This document shows, one piece after another, positions 36,492 to 44,829 of a stretch of DNA of 64,000 nucleotides. Every line of letters begins with the position of its first letter. Position 1 is the first letter of the stretch. A program made the translations under genes and the position numbers. The stretch is from Nitrospira sp. ND1 (GTDB lineage Bacteria > Nitrospirota > Nitrospiria > Nitrospirales > Nitrospiraceae), in contig NZ_FWEX01000005.1 in the NCBI RefSeq assembly GCF_900170025.1, forward strand, positions 233,073 through 297,072. Direction: 5' to 3'. The notes beneath the pieces are model-generated. The model had not been told where the DNA came from. It ran no database searches and saw nothing but the letters and a program-made list of their open reading frames with translations.

Positions 36492-36730
36492 GATGCTCGG
36501 GCATCCTGTTGGATGAATGACAGATCCGGATCGTGGACGCGATTCGACGCGGTCATGAGTCGGTGAAGGAGAGGGTGGAACAAGCCAGTACACGGCCGTG
36601 GTTTCTTCTGCGACGACTGGCGGGTGAACAATTCCTGCTTGCCTCTGGCCTCGGCGAGATCGGTCAAATACCAGGTCGTCTGCGTGGGCAACGCGGGCGG
36701 TTCGGCAGCGAGTTGGCGGAGCGTCATCAT
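36488..36730 (-). pseudogene. N-terminal remnant of a second Fic gene (80-aa frame)
   Basis: The first about 43 residues (MMTLRQLAAEPPALPTQTTW, then YLTDLAEARGKQELFTRQSS) match the opening of a Fic-family protein of a different subtype. The remainder of the frame does not continue the domain. Start and stop both overlap neighbours by ATGA (36727-36730 and 36488-36491). It could be a relic, or it could be a small translated linker; the sequence alone does not decide. Confidence 0.6.
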
Positions 36731-37374
36731 GATTTGTGTTTGTACTCCGTAAAGCTCGATGCGAGCGAGGCAAACGTGCCCGGCGTATGTTTTTCAATTC
36801 CTAGTTGATCCACGAAGACGAAGTCGTACCGCCGTCCGTTCGATTCGGCAGCCGTCGCGTCGGCACACCACAGCTTGAGCCGCGCCATTTTCTGCGGCAG
36901 ATCCAACTCCTCTCGTCCCTTGGTCTCGACGACCCAGACTGTGCCGTCGATGGTGCGGACGATAAAGTCCGACGTATAGGTGGAGAGGTCGCCGTCGGAC
37001 GAGACCGCGCCGGACGCGTCGAATCGGAGCAGATCGTACTTGTCGCGCGCGCGACGGACCTCAAACAGCCAGATGACCGTCTCCACCGCCTCGCGCTGAG
37101 CAAAGTAGTAACGGAAGGGGGAGAGAGAACCATCGGCGTTTTCGACCAGGTGATCGCTCTCGAACCAGTGCCGGAGCAACGCTGCCGAAGTGGCAGACGC
37201 ACTGGCATATCCTTTGGCTCGCCAGACAAAGACTTCCTCCCGCACCTTGGCGACCAACGGCGGCAGCAATTTCTCATAGGCCGTGCTTCTCAGTGCTTCG
37301 TCGGCTGGGAACCAGCGCTGGTCGGGGATGAGTGGTTCGTAGGGCGAGCTTGGGAAATCTGGGTGAAGAGACAT
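36727..37374 (-). CDS. Res-like protein lacking the helicase core, retains PD-(D/E)xK motif
   Basis: The 215-aa protein joins the N-terminal region of a type III-like restriction subunit (FRYYFAQREAVETVIWLFEV, with DKYDLLRFDASGAVS) directly to its C-terminal nuclease region (YTSDFIVRTIDGTVWVVETK). The junction is near residue 125, position about 37000. The roughly 600-residue helicase part is absent, but the frame is open. The nuclease residues D136, E150 and K152 (SDF and ETK) remain. Start at 37374 is MSLHPDFP. Its stop overlaps the Fic remnant by ATGA. It may be decayed or a nuclease-only derivative. Confidence 0.6.
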   Translation of the reverse strand: MSLHPDFPSSPYEPLIPDQRWFPADEALRSTAYEKLLPPLVAKVREEVFVWRAKGYASASATSAALLRHWFESDHLVENADGSLSPFRYYFAQREAVETVIWLFEVRRARDKYDLLRFDASGAVSSDGDLSTYTSDFIVRTIDGTVWVVETKGREELDLPQKMARLKLWCADATAAESNGRRYDFVFVDQLGIEKHTPGTFASLASSFTEYKHKS

Positions 37375-37549
37375 GCGACGTTGCCTTTGATTGATCGCCC
37401 GCTTACGCGGGCGCAGAATACCTTGTTCTGAGTGAGAAATCACGTGGTCCGGCTACACACGTCGGCCGAAATACGCCTCACGATTCCACCCCTGTCTTGC
37501 AATTCCAGAGACCAGCCCCGTATGCTCCCAGCATGATTTTGGTGACACG

Positions 37550-37768
37550 ATGACAGAACCCACAACGACCGTTTCCAATCTGAGCCTGGCCGAATTGAAG
37601 AACCTGGTCGAAGGCATCGTCGATGACCGGTTGCGCACGCTGCTGGGTGACCCGGATCTCGGCGCGCCCCTCGGCGAGTCGGTTCGCGAGCGCCTCAAGC
37701 AATCGCTGACTTCGACGGAACGCATCACTGGTGACGAAGTGGCCGACAAGCTCGGCCTACGGTGGTGA
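37550..37768 (+). CDS. Antitoxin-like protein of a ParE/RelE-type pair
   Basis: The 72-aa protein is acidic and helical (LSLAELKNLVEGIVDDRLRT). It lies 1 base before a toxin-like gene, the usual antitoxin position. No DNA-binding motif is obvious. The antitoxin call comes from size, charge and position, not from a named family. The tail TSTERITGDEVADKLG may be the toxin-binding part. Confidence 0.55.
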   Translation: MTEPTTTVSNLSLAELKNLVEGIVDDRLRTLLGDPDLGAPLGESVRERLKQSLTSTERITGDEVADKLGLRW

Positions 37769-37769
37769 C

Positions 37770-38045
37770 ATGCCCTGGTTTCGCTTAGCCTTCCGGCCCG
37801 ATGTGATCACCGACCTACGCGTGGCGGATCCCGCCATGGCTCAGCGGCTGTTCGACAAGACGAAATGGCTGGCCTCCAACGTGGACAATCTGCGTCATGA
37901 ACCGGTCGCTGCCGACCTGCCCGGGATCCATAAGTACGCCGTCGGCGACTGGCGGATTTTTTATTCGATCGACCGGACCGAACAACTCGTGGACATTCAC
38001 CACATCCACCACGCAGCGCCGACACAGCCGACAAGACCGGCCTGA
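37770..38045 (+). CDS. ParE/RelE-superfamily toxin-like protein
   Basis: This 91-aa protein starts MPWFRLAFRPDVITDL, one base after the antitoxin stop. It has the RelE/ParE beta-sheet end: GIHKYAVGDWRIFYSIDRTE then IHHIHH. ParE members poison gyrase and RelE members cut ribosome-bound mRNA; the sequence does not decide between these. The ORF could be extended upstream by 13 codons, but the tight spacing supports this start. Confidence 0.75.
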   Translation: MPWFRLAFRPDVITDLRVADPAMAQRLFDKTKWLASNVDNLRHEPVAADLPGIHKYAVGDWRIFYSIDRTEQLVDIHHIHHAAPTQPTRPA

Positions 38046-38047
38046 CC

Positions 38048-38356
38048 ATGCTGAATCTCACCTGGACCGCCATCGAACGGTTGCGCAAGCTGATCGAGGA
38101 GCATCCGGAAGATCCCGTCGTGCGCATCACGCTGCGCGACCTCGATGACCAGCGCCTCTCCTTGGCGATCACGCTGGAACCGGCTATCCAGGAAGAAGAC
38201 GAAGTGCAGCACATCAAAGGATTAACGATTGCGCTGGAGCGTTCGAGCGTGCACCGTACGAACGGAATGACGGTGGATTATCAGGCAGACAAGGGATTCA
38301 CCTTCGTGCATCCGCCGGCAGAGGAATTAGGGCTCATCATGCCCAGCAGCAACTGA
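38048..38356 (+). CDS. Cysteine-free HesB/IscA-like protein
   Basis: The 102-aa protein resembles A-type iron-sulfur carriers along its whole length: LTWTAIERLRKLIEEHPED, then VRITLRDLD, KGLTIALERSS, MTVDYQADKGFTFVHPP. None of the three cluster cysteines is present; the protein has no cysteine at all. So it cannot hold a cluster in the usual way. It follows the toxin gene by 2 bases and is probably translated from the same message. Confidence 0.55.
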   Translation: MLNLTWTAIERLRKLIEEHPEDPVVRITLRDLDDQRLSLAITLEPAIQEEDEVQHIKGLTIALERSSVHRTNGMTVDYQADKGFTFVHPPAEELGLIMPSSN

Positions 38357-38360
38357 AGCC

Positions 38361-38494
38361 CGGTGAACGTAAAAAGTGAAACGTATCGCGTGCGGAGATG
38401 ATCACGAACTGCGCAACAGGATCACCAACGAACGTGATGAGCCCCGCGTCACGGTCCCGGGTGACCGTTTTACGTTTCACATTTCACGTTTCAC
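38361..38494. repeat. REP-like element with 10-bp inverted ends
   Basis: GTGAAACGTA at 38376-38385 and TACGTTTCAC at 38471-38480 form an inverted repeat about 85 bp apart. Words such as TTTCACATTTCACG recur at 10070-10080 and 27300-27325. It separates convergent genes. Confidence 0.55.
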
Positions 38495-38500
38495 GCCCGC

Positions 38501-39043
38501 TTACGATTTCATCCGGGGAAAGACGCTGCCGAAATGCATGGGGAAGGTGCCACGGGCCACATCGGCGACGTAGCGTTCGAGGGCTTCGGTGATCACGGGA
38601 AAGGCCAGATCATCCCAGGGAATATCCTCCAGCGAGAACAGTTGCACATCCAGGCTCTCCGTACCCGGTTTGAACTCCGGGGTACGCATGGAGCCGCGAA
38701 AGACCATGTGGACCTGGCTGATTCGGGGCAGACTCAAGACGGCATACAGGGACGTAATCTCGACGTCGGCATGCGCCTCTTCAAACGTTTCGCGGATGGC
38801 CGCCTGCTCGGTGCTCTCCCCGATCTCCATGAAGCCGGCGGGAAACGTCCAATGGCCGGTGCGCGGTTCGATCGCCCGGCGGCACAGCAGAATTTTATCT
38901 TCCCACTCGGGAATGCAGCCCGCGACGATTTTCGGATTGATGTAATGGACGACCTGACAGGTATCGCACACAAACCGCGGCAGGTTATCGCCGGGAGGAA
39001 TTTTTTTCGACAGCCCGGCCCCGCACTCGCTGCAGAACTTCAT
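38501..39043 (-). CDS. NUDIX hydrolase with N-terminal zinc ribbon
   Basis: The 180-aa protein has an N-terminal zinc ribbon (CSEC and CDTC) like NADH pyrophosphatase, then a NUDIX box [20 protein letters not shown], followed by A rather than the usual second hydrophobic residue. It belongs to the short NudC-like/ADP-ribose group. The substrate is uncertain; NAD(H) or ADP-ribose are candidates. It is divergent from the THUMP methyltransferase gene with 34 bp between starts. Confidence 0.85.
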   Translation of the reverse strand: MKFCSECGAGLSKKIPPGDNLPRFVCDTCQVVHYINPKIVAGCIPEWEDKILLCRRAIEPRTGHWTFPAGFMEIGESTEQAAIRETFEEAHADVEITSLYAVLSLPRISQVHMVFRGSMRTPEFKPGTESLDVQLFSLEDIPWDDLAFPVITEALERYVADVARGTFPMHFGSVFPRMKS

Positions 39044-39077
39044 TGCGGCCCCCGATCACGACAACAGAAAGACAGAA

Positions 39078-40247
39078 ATGGATAGCACAAACCACGCCTT
39101 CTTTGCACCCTGCCCCCGCGGACTCGAAGCGGTCCTCGCCGACGAACTCACCGACCTCGGCGCCGCCGACGTGAAGCCCACGGCCGGTGGAGTCGCCTTT
39201 CACGGCCCCCTTGCCCTCTGCTATCGAGTGAATCTGCAGAGCCGCATCGCCAGCCGCATTCTCTTACGTATTGCCGAGGGCTCCTATCGCGACGAACACG
39301 ATGTGTATGACGCGGCGAACGCCATCCGCTGGCAGGATTGGTTCACGCCGCAACAGCGCATCAAGGTGAAGGTGAGCGCGCACCACTGCCCGCTGAAGAG
39401 CCTGGATTTTGTCACCCTGCGGGTGAAGGATGCCGTCTGCGATCGCTTTCAATTTGCGAGGGGCAAACGCCCGACGGTGGATACCCATGCGCCGGACATC
39501 TTGATCGCGGTGTATTTGGATGCGTCGACCTGCACCTTCTATGTGGATACCTCGGGCGAGCCACTGTTCAAACGGGGCTGGAGGAAGTCGGCGGGCGAAG
39601 CACCGATCAGGGAAAATCTCGCCGCCGGCATCCTGCGGCTTTCGAAATGGACTGCGGACACGGTGCTCTACGATCCCATGTGCGGAAGCGGCACTTTCGT
39701 CATCGAGGCCGCCTTGATGGCCCGGCGCGTCGCGCCGGGAATCGGCCGGCATTTCGCCTTCGAAAAACTGCTGTCATTCGATGCCCAACGATTGAACGAC
39801 CTGCGCACAGAACTCAAGGCTATGGAAATCCCCATCAAGCCGGGCCTGATCCACGCGGCCGATGACAATGCGCACGCGATGACATCGATCAAGGCCAACC
39901 TCACCATCGCCGGGAGCGGCGATGCGGTCACCCTTCAACAGGGCGATGTCCTGCAACTCCCCGCCCCGGCCGAATCCGGCCTGCTTGTCACGAACCCGCC
40001 CTACGGGCACCGCATGGGAGAGGCGGAAAGCCTGCGCACGTTTTATCCGCAATTCGGCGATCACCTGAAGAAACATTTTTGCGGCTGGACCGTGCAGATT
40101 TTCACCGCCGACTTAAAACTCCCCGGGCAATTGCGGCTGGCCCCTTCCCGCCGGGTCCCTCTCTTTAACGGGGCGATCGAATGCCGCCTCTTCGAGTTTC
40201 GCATGGTCGCCGGCAGCCTCCGCAAGAAGAGAGCCGATAGCGAATAG
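39078..40247 (+). CDS. THUMP-domain class I SAM RNA methyltransferase (RlmL N-terminal type)
   Basis: The 389-aa protein has an N-terminal THUMP-type region and a Rossmann methyltransferase with DPMCGSGTFVIEAAL (SAM binding) and the catalytic NPPYGHRMG. This matches the UPF0020 family that methylates N2 of guanine in 23S rRNA (position 2445 in E. coli RlmL). The second RlmK domain of E. coli RlmKL is absent, as in most bacteria. The call on rRNA versus tRNA target is by family only. Confidence 0.9.
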   Translation: MDSTNHAFFAPCPRGLEAVLADELTDLGAADVKPTAGGVAFHGPLALCYRVNLQSRIASRILLRIAEGSYRDEHDVYDAANAIRWQDWFTPQQRIKVKVSAHHCPLKSLDFVTLRVKDAVCDRFQFARGKRPTVDTHAPDILIAVYLDASTCTFYVDTSGEPLFKRGWRKSAGEAPIRENLAAGILRLSKWTADTVLYDPMCGSGTFVIEAALMARRVAPGIGRHFAFEKLLSFDAQRLNDLRTELKAMEIPIKPGLIHAADDNAHAMTSIKANLTIAGSGDAVTLQQGDVLQLPAPAESGLLVTNPPYGHRMGEAESLRTFYPQFGDHLKKHFCGWTVQIFTADLKLPGQLRLAPSRRVPLFNGAIECRLFEFRMVAGSLRKKRADSE

Positions 40248-40251
40248 CCTC

Positions 40252-40429
40252 TAACCCGGATTATTCATGAATGCCGTCGCGAGGCGTTCGAGACGGAAGC
40301 CCGCCGAGGCTGCTCGCACGCGAGGCCGACGCAGGCGTACTGGCAGTCCGTCGAGGAGGCCGAGCGAGAACAGCCTCGCCGGGCGAGAGAATCGGACGCC
40401 GGAGCAGGCATTCATGAATAGTCCGGGCT
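40252..40429. repeat. TAGCCCGGA-family terminal-inverted-repeat element
   Basis: The 178-bp copy begins TAACCCGGATTATTCATGAA and ends ATTCATGAATAGTCCGGGCT. It lies 4 bp after the stop of the methyltransferase gene. It shares internal sequence such as GAGGCGTTCGAGACGGAAGC with the copy at 51539-51715. Confidence 0.9.
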
Positions 40430-40547
40430 CAGAGCACATGGCTTATGGCTAATAGCTTATGGCAAGAGGGCAAGTAGTGAAGCGTCCCTGGTCCGCCGCC
40501 ACATCTCTCATTCCTGCTCCCAGCCATAGGCACTAAGCCATCAGCTC

Positions 40548-40741
40548 TAGCCCGCATTGTTCATGAGCGCTTCTGCTGCAATCGCGGATTCGCGGCTGCG
40601 ACAGGCCTGTCGGCGGGCGGGCTCGCCGCTCGGTCGGTCGACATCCTGTTCAAGGATGCCTCCCTTCCTTACGGCTCCACGCGCCCGTCTCGCTTCGCGA
40701 CTCCGCCATTTCGCGACGAACCGTCATGAATAATGCGGGCT
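40548..40741. repeat. Second terminal-inverted-repeat element, TAGCCCGCATT family
   Basis: The 194-bp element has ends TAGCCCGCATTGTTCATGA and TCATGAATAATGCGGGCTA, identical over 18 of 19 bases after reverse complement. The inside differs from the TAGCCCGGA family, so it is another MITE-like group with similar ends. It lies just upstream of otsA. The stretch 40430-40547 between the two elements holds REP-like words only. Confidence 0.8.
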
Positions 40742-40826
40742 AGGCTCTCGTTTCGGCCATACGCTCTTCTCTTTCCGCCATACACTCTACGCCATCAGCT
40801 CTTGTTGGCTCCTGGAACCTCGCCGC

Positions 40827-40855
40827 TTGACAGCGTCGCGAAAGACTCCTATTTT
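40827..40855 (+). promoter_or_regulatory. Sigma-70-like promoter of otsA
   Basis: TTGACA (40827-40832), 17 bp, TATTTT (40850-40855), then six bases to the ATG at 40862. A start at the usual distance would fall on the A of the ATG, giving a leaderless message. Confidence 0.6.
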
Positions 40856-40861
40856 CAGCAT

Positions 40862-42388
40862 ATGAACGCGTCTCACGCGCCCCTCGAAGAGCTGAAGCCG
40901 GAGCAGGATCTCTCCCTTTCGCGCCTGATCGTCGTCTCGAATCGCGAGCCATACGAACACCGGCTGGTCAAAAATCATCTGATCTGGGAACGCACCTCCG
41001 GCGGTCTCATCTCGGCACTCGATCCGGTCATGCGGCGGCTCGGCGGCACCTGGATTGCCTGGGGCAGCGGCAAGGCGGATCGCGAGGTAGTGGACCAAGA
41101 CATGATCGTGGAAGTGCCCCCCGACGCCCCCACCTACCATTTGCGCCGCGTGTGGCTTGAGCCAACTGAGATCAAGGGCGGTTATCAGGGCTATGCCAAT
41201 CAGGTGCTCTGGCCCCTGTGCCACCTCACGCTGGATCGCGTGGCCTATCGCAAAGCCTTCTGGCATGCGTACCAGGCCATGAATGCGCGCTTCGCGGCAG
41301 CTGTCCTCGGTGAATTACGCGGGAAGTCCGGTTTTGTGTGGGTGCATGACTTTCACCTGGCCCTGGTACCCGGCCTCATCAAGGCCGCGTTGCCGGCCCA
41401 GCCGGTCGCAGTCTTCTGGCATACGCCCTGGCCAGGCCCTGACGCGTTTCGCATTCTCCCGGAACGTCGCGAACTGCTCGAATCCCTGTTGGCGAGCGAC
41501 TTGCTGATGTTCCAGACCCACAACTTTCTCCATTGCTTTGCCGAATGCGTGAAGGAATTCCTGGGCGTCGAGGTCCGGAGCGATGACCATCACATCGAAT
41601 ATAACGGCCATACGACGCGACTCGTCGCCCGCCCGATCAGTGTGAGTTTCCAAGCCTGGTCGGAACGCGCCCGAACGTCGCAGGTCACGCGCGCCATGGA
41701 CGTGTTGCGTAATCTGCATGTTTTTCAGCCCGAGGTCCGCATCGGTCTCGGCGTCGACCGGCTCGACTACACCAAAGGTCTCCTCAAACGATTCTGGGCC
41801 ATCGATGCCTTCTTCGAGCAGTACCCTCAGTATCGCGGCCGGTTCACCTTTGTGCAGGTGGCCGTGCCGACCAGGGGCGATGTCGAAGCCTATCGCAGTT
41901 ATCGGGAACTCATCCGCGAAACCGTGAATGACATCAATATGCGGTATGGCAGCATCTCCAACGCCGGCAGTCCCCAGGCCTCTCGTTGGCGACCGATCGA
42001 GTTCCGGGAAGGCCGCATCGGCATGGACACCCTCGCGGCCTACTACCGGATGGCAGACCTGGCGCTGGTGAGTTCTGTATACGACGGGATGAACCTGGTC
42101 GCCAAAGAGTATGTCGCCAGCCAGGTCGACGAGAAGGGCGTGCTGCTGGTGAGCCACATGGCCGGCGCAGCCGAGGAACTGACCGATGCCCTGGTCATCA
42201 ATCCCTACGACCTTGAGGGTGTCGCCGATGCCATTCGCCAGGCCATCGAAATGCCCTTGGAGGAACGCCGGGAGCGTATGCATCGCATGCGGACCTACCT
42301 CGCAACGCATGACATCCGGGCCTGGTCGGACGAGTGCTTGCGCGATGCAGGAATCCTCCCACCCGATGATAGCCCCACGCTTGAATAG
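40862..42388 (+). CDS. otsA: Trehalose-6-phosphate synthase (OtsA, GT20)
   Basis: The 508-aa enzyme makes trehalose 6-phosphate from UDP-glucose and glucose 6-phosphate. Markers include SRLIVVSNREPYEH, WVHDFHLALVP, GVDRLDYTKGL and YDGMNLVAKEYVA. No phosphatase OtsB gene is adjacent and the C terminus has no phosphatase domain, so dephosphorylation must be done elsewhere. I chose the ATG at 40862 because it sits at the promoter distance; the longer frame enters the repeat elements. Trehalose is a stress solute; Lon lies downstream. Confidence 0.93.
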   Translation: MNASHAPLEELKPEQDLSLSRLIVVSNREPYEHRLVKNHLIWERTSGGLISALDPVMRRLGGTWIAWGSGKADREVVDQDMIVEVPPDAPTYHLRRVWLEPTEIKGGYQGYANQVLWPLCHLTLDRVAYRKAFWHAYQAMNARFAAAVLGELRGKSGFVWVHDFHLALVPGLIKAALPAQPVAVFWHTPWPGPDAFRILPERRELLESLLASDLLMFQTHNFLHCFAECVKEFLGVEVRSDDHHIEYNGHTTRLVARPISVSFQAWSERARTSQVTRAMDVLRNLHVFQPEVRIGLGVDRLDYTKGLLKRFWAIDAFFEQYPQYRGRFTFVQVAVPTRGDVEAYRSYRELIRETVNDINMRYGSISNAGSPQASRWRPIEFREGRIGMDTLAAYYRMADLALVSSVYDGMNLVAKEYVASQVDEKGVLLVSHMAGAAEELTDALVINPYDLEGVADAIRQAIEMPLEERRERMHRMRTYLATHDIRAWSDECLRDAGILPPDDSPTLE

Positions 42389-42424
42389 CCGACGCCCACA
42401 TCAACGCGCCTGTGGAGCAGGCCC

Positions 42425-44536
42425 GTGATCGATACTGCCTCGTCGCCACACGACATCACATCATCGCCCGTCCGCCCACGACGTCTGGATCGGCATCGTA
42501 CAAACACCCACCGCTTCCATATCCTGGGCCGATTACTTTCCCTGGTTGTCACCATGAGCCTCTGTCTTGCTTTCGGCGGCTGTGCTCAAATCGCGCATCT
42601 GTTTGCCGTCACTCAACCCTCAGACCAACCGGTGGATCGACAACAACAGGCAATCGTGACGCGCCTGAAAGCCCTGGTCGAGCCTGACCTCCAGGACAAT
42701 CTCAATACGGCGCTCCCGGCGGTTCGGAAGAGCCTGGCTGATCAGACCAACAAGATTGCGAAGTTCAAACGCAACCTGCTCCTGCGGACGCTGGCCGATC
42801 CCTGGGACGGCCTGGCAGCCGCCGAACAGGCCGGTCTATTAGCGGCGACTGCGGCCGAATCGGGCGTTGAAGGACTGCCGGCCGTGATCGACATCCTCGA
42901 AGGCGGCATGGATCGTACCGGCGCCTCCTTTGCGCCGCTGACCTTTCCGGTCACGCTCGCCACTGAGGATCTCCTGACCTTTCTCACCGACGTACTCGAA
43001 CAGGCCTACCAGGACCGCGAACATGCGCTCCGCCATCTCTCGCCACAGGACCGGGATTTCTTGTTCACGCAGGCTCGCCCGCTGATGGAACATTTCACTC
43101 CTCAGGTCGCCCCGCCCGCGCAACTTTCAGAGGCCGAAGCCGCAGCCAGGTACGCGACCCTGCTCATGCAGCAGGTGGACTACGCCTCGCTCATCAGCGC
43201 CGCGCAACGGCTGGCGCGGCTCGGCAACCGGAAATTCCTACAGCAACTCGATATCGCGTTGCACAACCGCAAACCGATCGGCCAGACCGTGCCCGGCATC
43301 ACCGGAGATCTGCTCCTGGCTCAACAGACGTCGTACGGACTAGTAGTAGTGGGAGGCCACGGCCCGAACACCTATGACCTCGAAAAGGGCGCCGCGCTGA
43401 TCATCGACCTGGGCGGCAACGACACGTATCGTGGAACGATCGGGGCGAGCCCGAACAGCGATCTGGGCAACAGTGTCGTCATCGACTTGAGCGGCAACGA
43501 TACCTATCAGCCGGCCCCGCTGGGCCTGGCCGCCGGACGCGCAGGAATCGGCATCGTGATCGATCATAGCGGCGACGATACCTATCGGCTGGCACCCGGC
43601 TCCGGCGGGGTCGGCCTCGCAGGCCTCGGCATCCTGTATGATGGAGAAGGACAAGACATCTACGAAGGAAACCGGTTCACCCAGGGGGCGGCCTTCGGCG
43701 GGGTCGGCTTACTGGTGGATCGCGCCGGAGACGACCGATATACCAGCTTCGGCTACGCGCTGGGCTTCGGAGCGCCGTTGGGTGTCGGCGCGTTGATCGA
43801 CGTATCGGGGAACGATTTCTACGAATGCGGCGGGCGTTACCCCAGTGCGTATAACGAAACCGACGCCCCGAATGCGCATCCGCAGGACCCTGCGTTTCAA
43901 TACGATTGTTTCGGGCTTGGAACCGGATCCGGGCTTCGGGTCTTCAGCAAACAACCGGCCCACCGCGCGCTCAGTCTGGCCGGGGGGTGGGGACTCTTTG
44001 TCGATCTCGATGGTCGCGACCGTTATCGCAGTGCGAACTTCTCTCAAGGGCACGGGTATTTTTTCGGTCTCGGCGTGAAGCTGGATCTGAACGGTGACGA
44101 CGAACACCAGGCCGCACGTTATGGTCATGGCACCGCCGCACACTTCGGCGTGGGCCTGAACATCGATTACCAGGGCAAGGACCGCTATGGCTCCAAAGGT
44201 CCCTTCTATAACGGCGGCGCAGCCTGGGACGGCAGTGTCGCCCTCGCCGTGGACGGCGGTCCGGACAGCGATTTTTACGATCTCCCCGTCTCGACTGGCT
44301 TGGGAATGGGCGACCTCGGGGGATGGGGGCTGTTCATTGAAGAAGGCGGTGCGGATCAATATGCGGTGAGCCGGGGGCTCGGGCAAGGGGCTGAGCACAG
44401 CCTCGGCGCATTTTTCGACCTGGAGGGAAGAGACGATTATTCCTCCGTTTCCCCGCCCGCCAAAGGGGCGCGTCCCGAACGGCTTAATGGGAAAACGTTT
44501 ATTGAAAACCCTGGCAGCCTCTTCATCGACCGATAG
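42425..44536 (+). CDS. Exported protein with about 12 G-x-D-x-Y repeats
   Basis: The 703-aa protein starts with GTG after a GGAG site. An N-terminal basic stretch leads to a hydrophobic segment ending LCLAFGGC, perhaps a signal or lipid anchor, though the lipobox is imperfect. The N-terminal third is helical. From residue about 310 onward come repeats such as GGNDTYRG, SGNDTYQP, SGDDTYRL, AGDDRYTS, SGNDFYEC, DGRDRYRS, QGKDRYGS and EGRDDYSS, about 12 in all, separated by glycine-rich strands (GIGIVID, GVGLLVD). This suggests a calcium-dependent beta-solenoid on the cell surface. A MITE begins right after the stop. Confidence 0.7.
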   Translation: MIDTASSPHDITSSPVRPRRLDRHRTNTHRFHILGRLLSLVVTMSLCLAFGGCAQIAHLFAVTQPSDQPVDRQQQAIVTRLKALVEPDLQDNLNTALPAVRKSLADQTNKIAKFKRNLLLRTLADPWDGLAAAEQAGLLAATAAESGVEGLPAVIDILEGGMDRTGASFAPLTFPVTLATEDLLTFLTDVLEQAYQDREHALRHLSPQDRDFLFTQARPLMEHFTPQVAPPAQLSEAEAAARYATLLMQQVDYASLISAAQRLARLGNRKFLQQLDIALHNRKPIGQTVPGITGDLLLAQQTSYGLVVVGGHGPNTYDLEKGAALIIDLGGNDTYRGTIGASPNSDLGNSVVIDLSGNDTYQPAPLGLAAGRAGIGIVIDHSGDDTYRLAPGSGGVGLAGLGILYDGEGQDIYEGNRFTQGAAFGGVGLLVDRAGDDRYTSFGYALGFGAPLGVGALIDVSGNDFYECGGRYPSAYNETDAPNAHPQDPAFQYDCFGLGTGSGLRVFSKQPAHRALSLAGGWGLFVDLDGRDRYRSANFSQGHGYFFGLGVKLDLNGDDEHQAARYGHGTAAHFGVGLNIDYQGKDRYGSKGPFYNGGAAWDGSVALAVDGGPDSDFYDLPVSTGLGMGDLGGWGLFIEEGGADQYAVSRGLGQGAEHSLGAFFDLEGRDDYSSVSPPAKGARPERLNGKTFIENPGSLFIDR

Positions 44537-44659
44537 CAGGATGGTGAAAAAGTCCATCAGCTTTGTTCTCGCATCGCGCAGAAGCTCAACGTATCGCAAG
44601 GGTACGCTTCGCCTCTTTGCTCGCTGCGGCCTCGCTGGACGGCCTTTTTGACCATCCTG
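44537..44659. repeat. 123-bp terminal-inverted-repeat element, copy 1
   Basis: It begins CAGGATGGTGAAAAAG and ends CTTTTTGACCATCCTG. The copy at 51414-51536 is the same length with the same ends. It starts on the base after the TAG stop of the repeat-protein gene. Confidence 0.85.
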
Positions 44660-44829
44660 CATGCTCGCTCCGCGTTGTCTCCAACTCCCGCGCTCTCCCC
44701 TTTCCTGCCCTGCGCTTGACTCCCCCTCTCTTATGGCTATCTTAACCGGTAAGAACGAGCGTGACCGTGCCTTCTGTACCCGTCATGCCGCTCTCACCGG
44801 ATGACCATCCGAGCACAGCGGAGGATAAA

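Noticed and set aside
43340..44536. RTX toxin domain
   Set aside because: The repeats are G-x-D-x-Y with 25-35 residue spacing, not tandem nonapeptides, and no type I secretion genes are adjacent.
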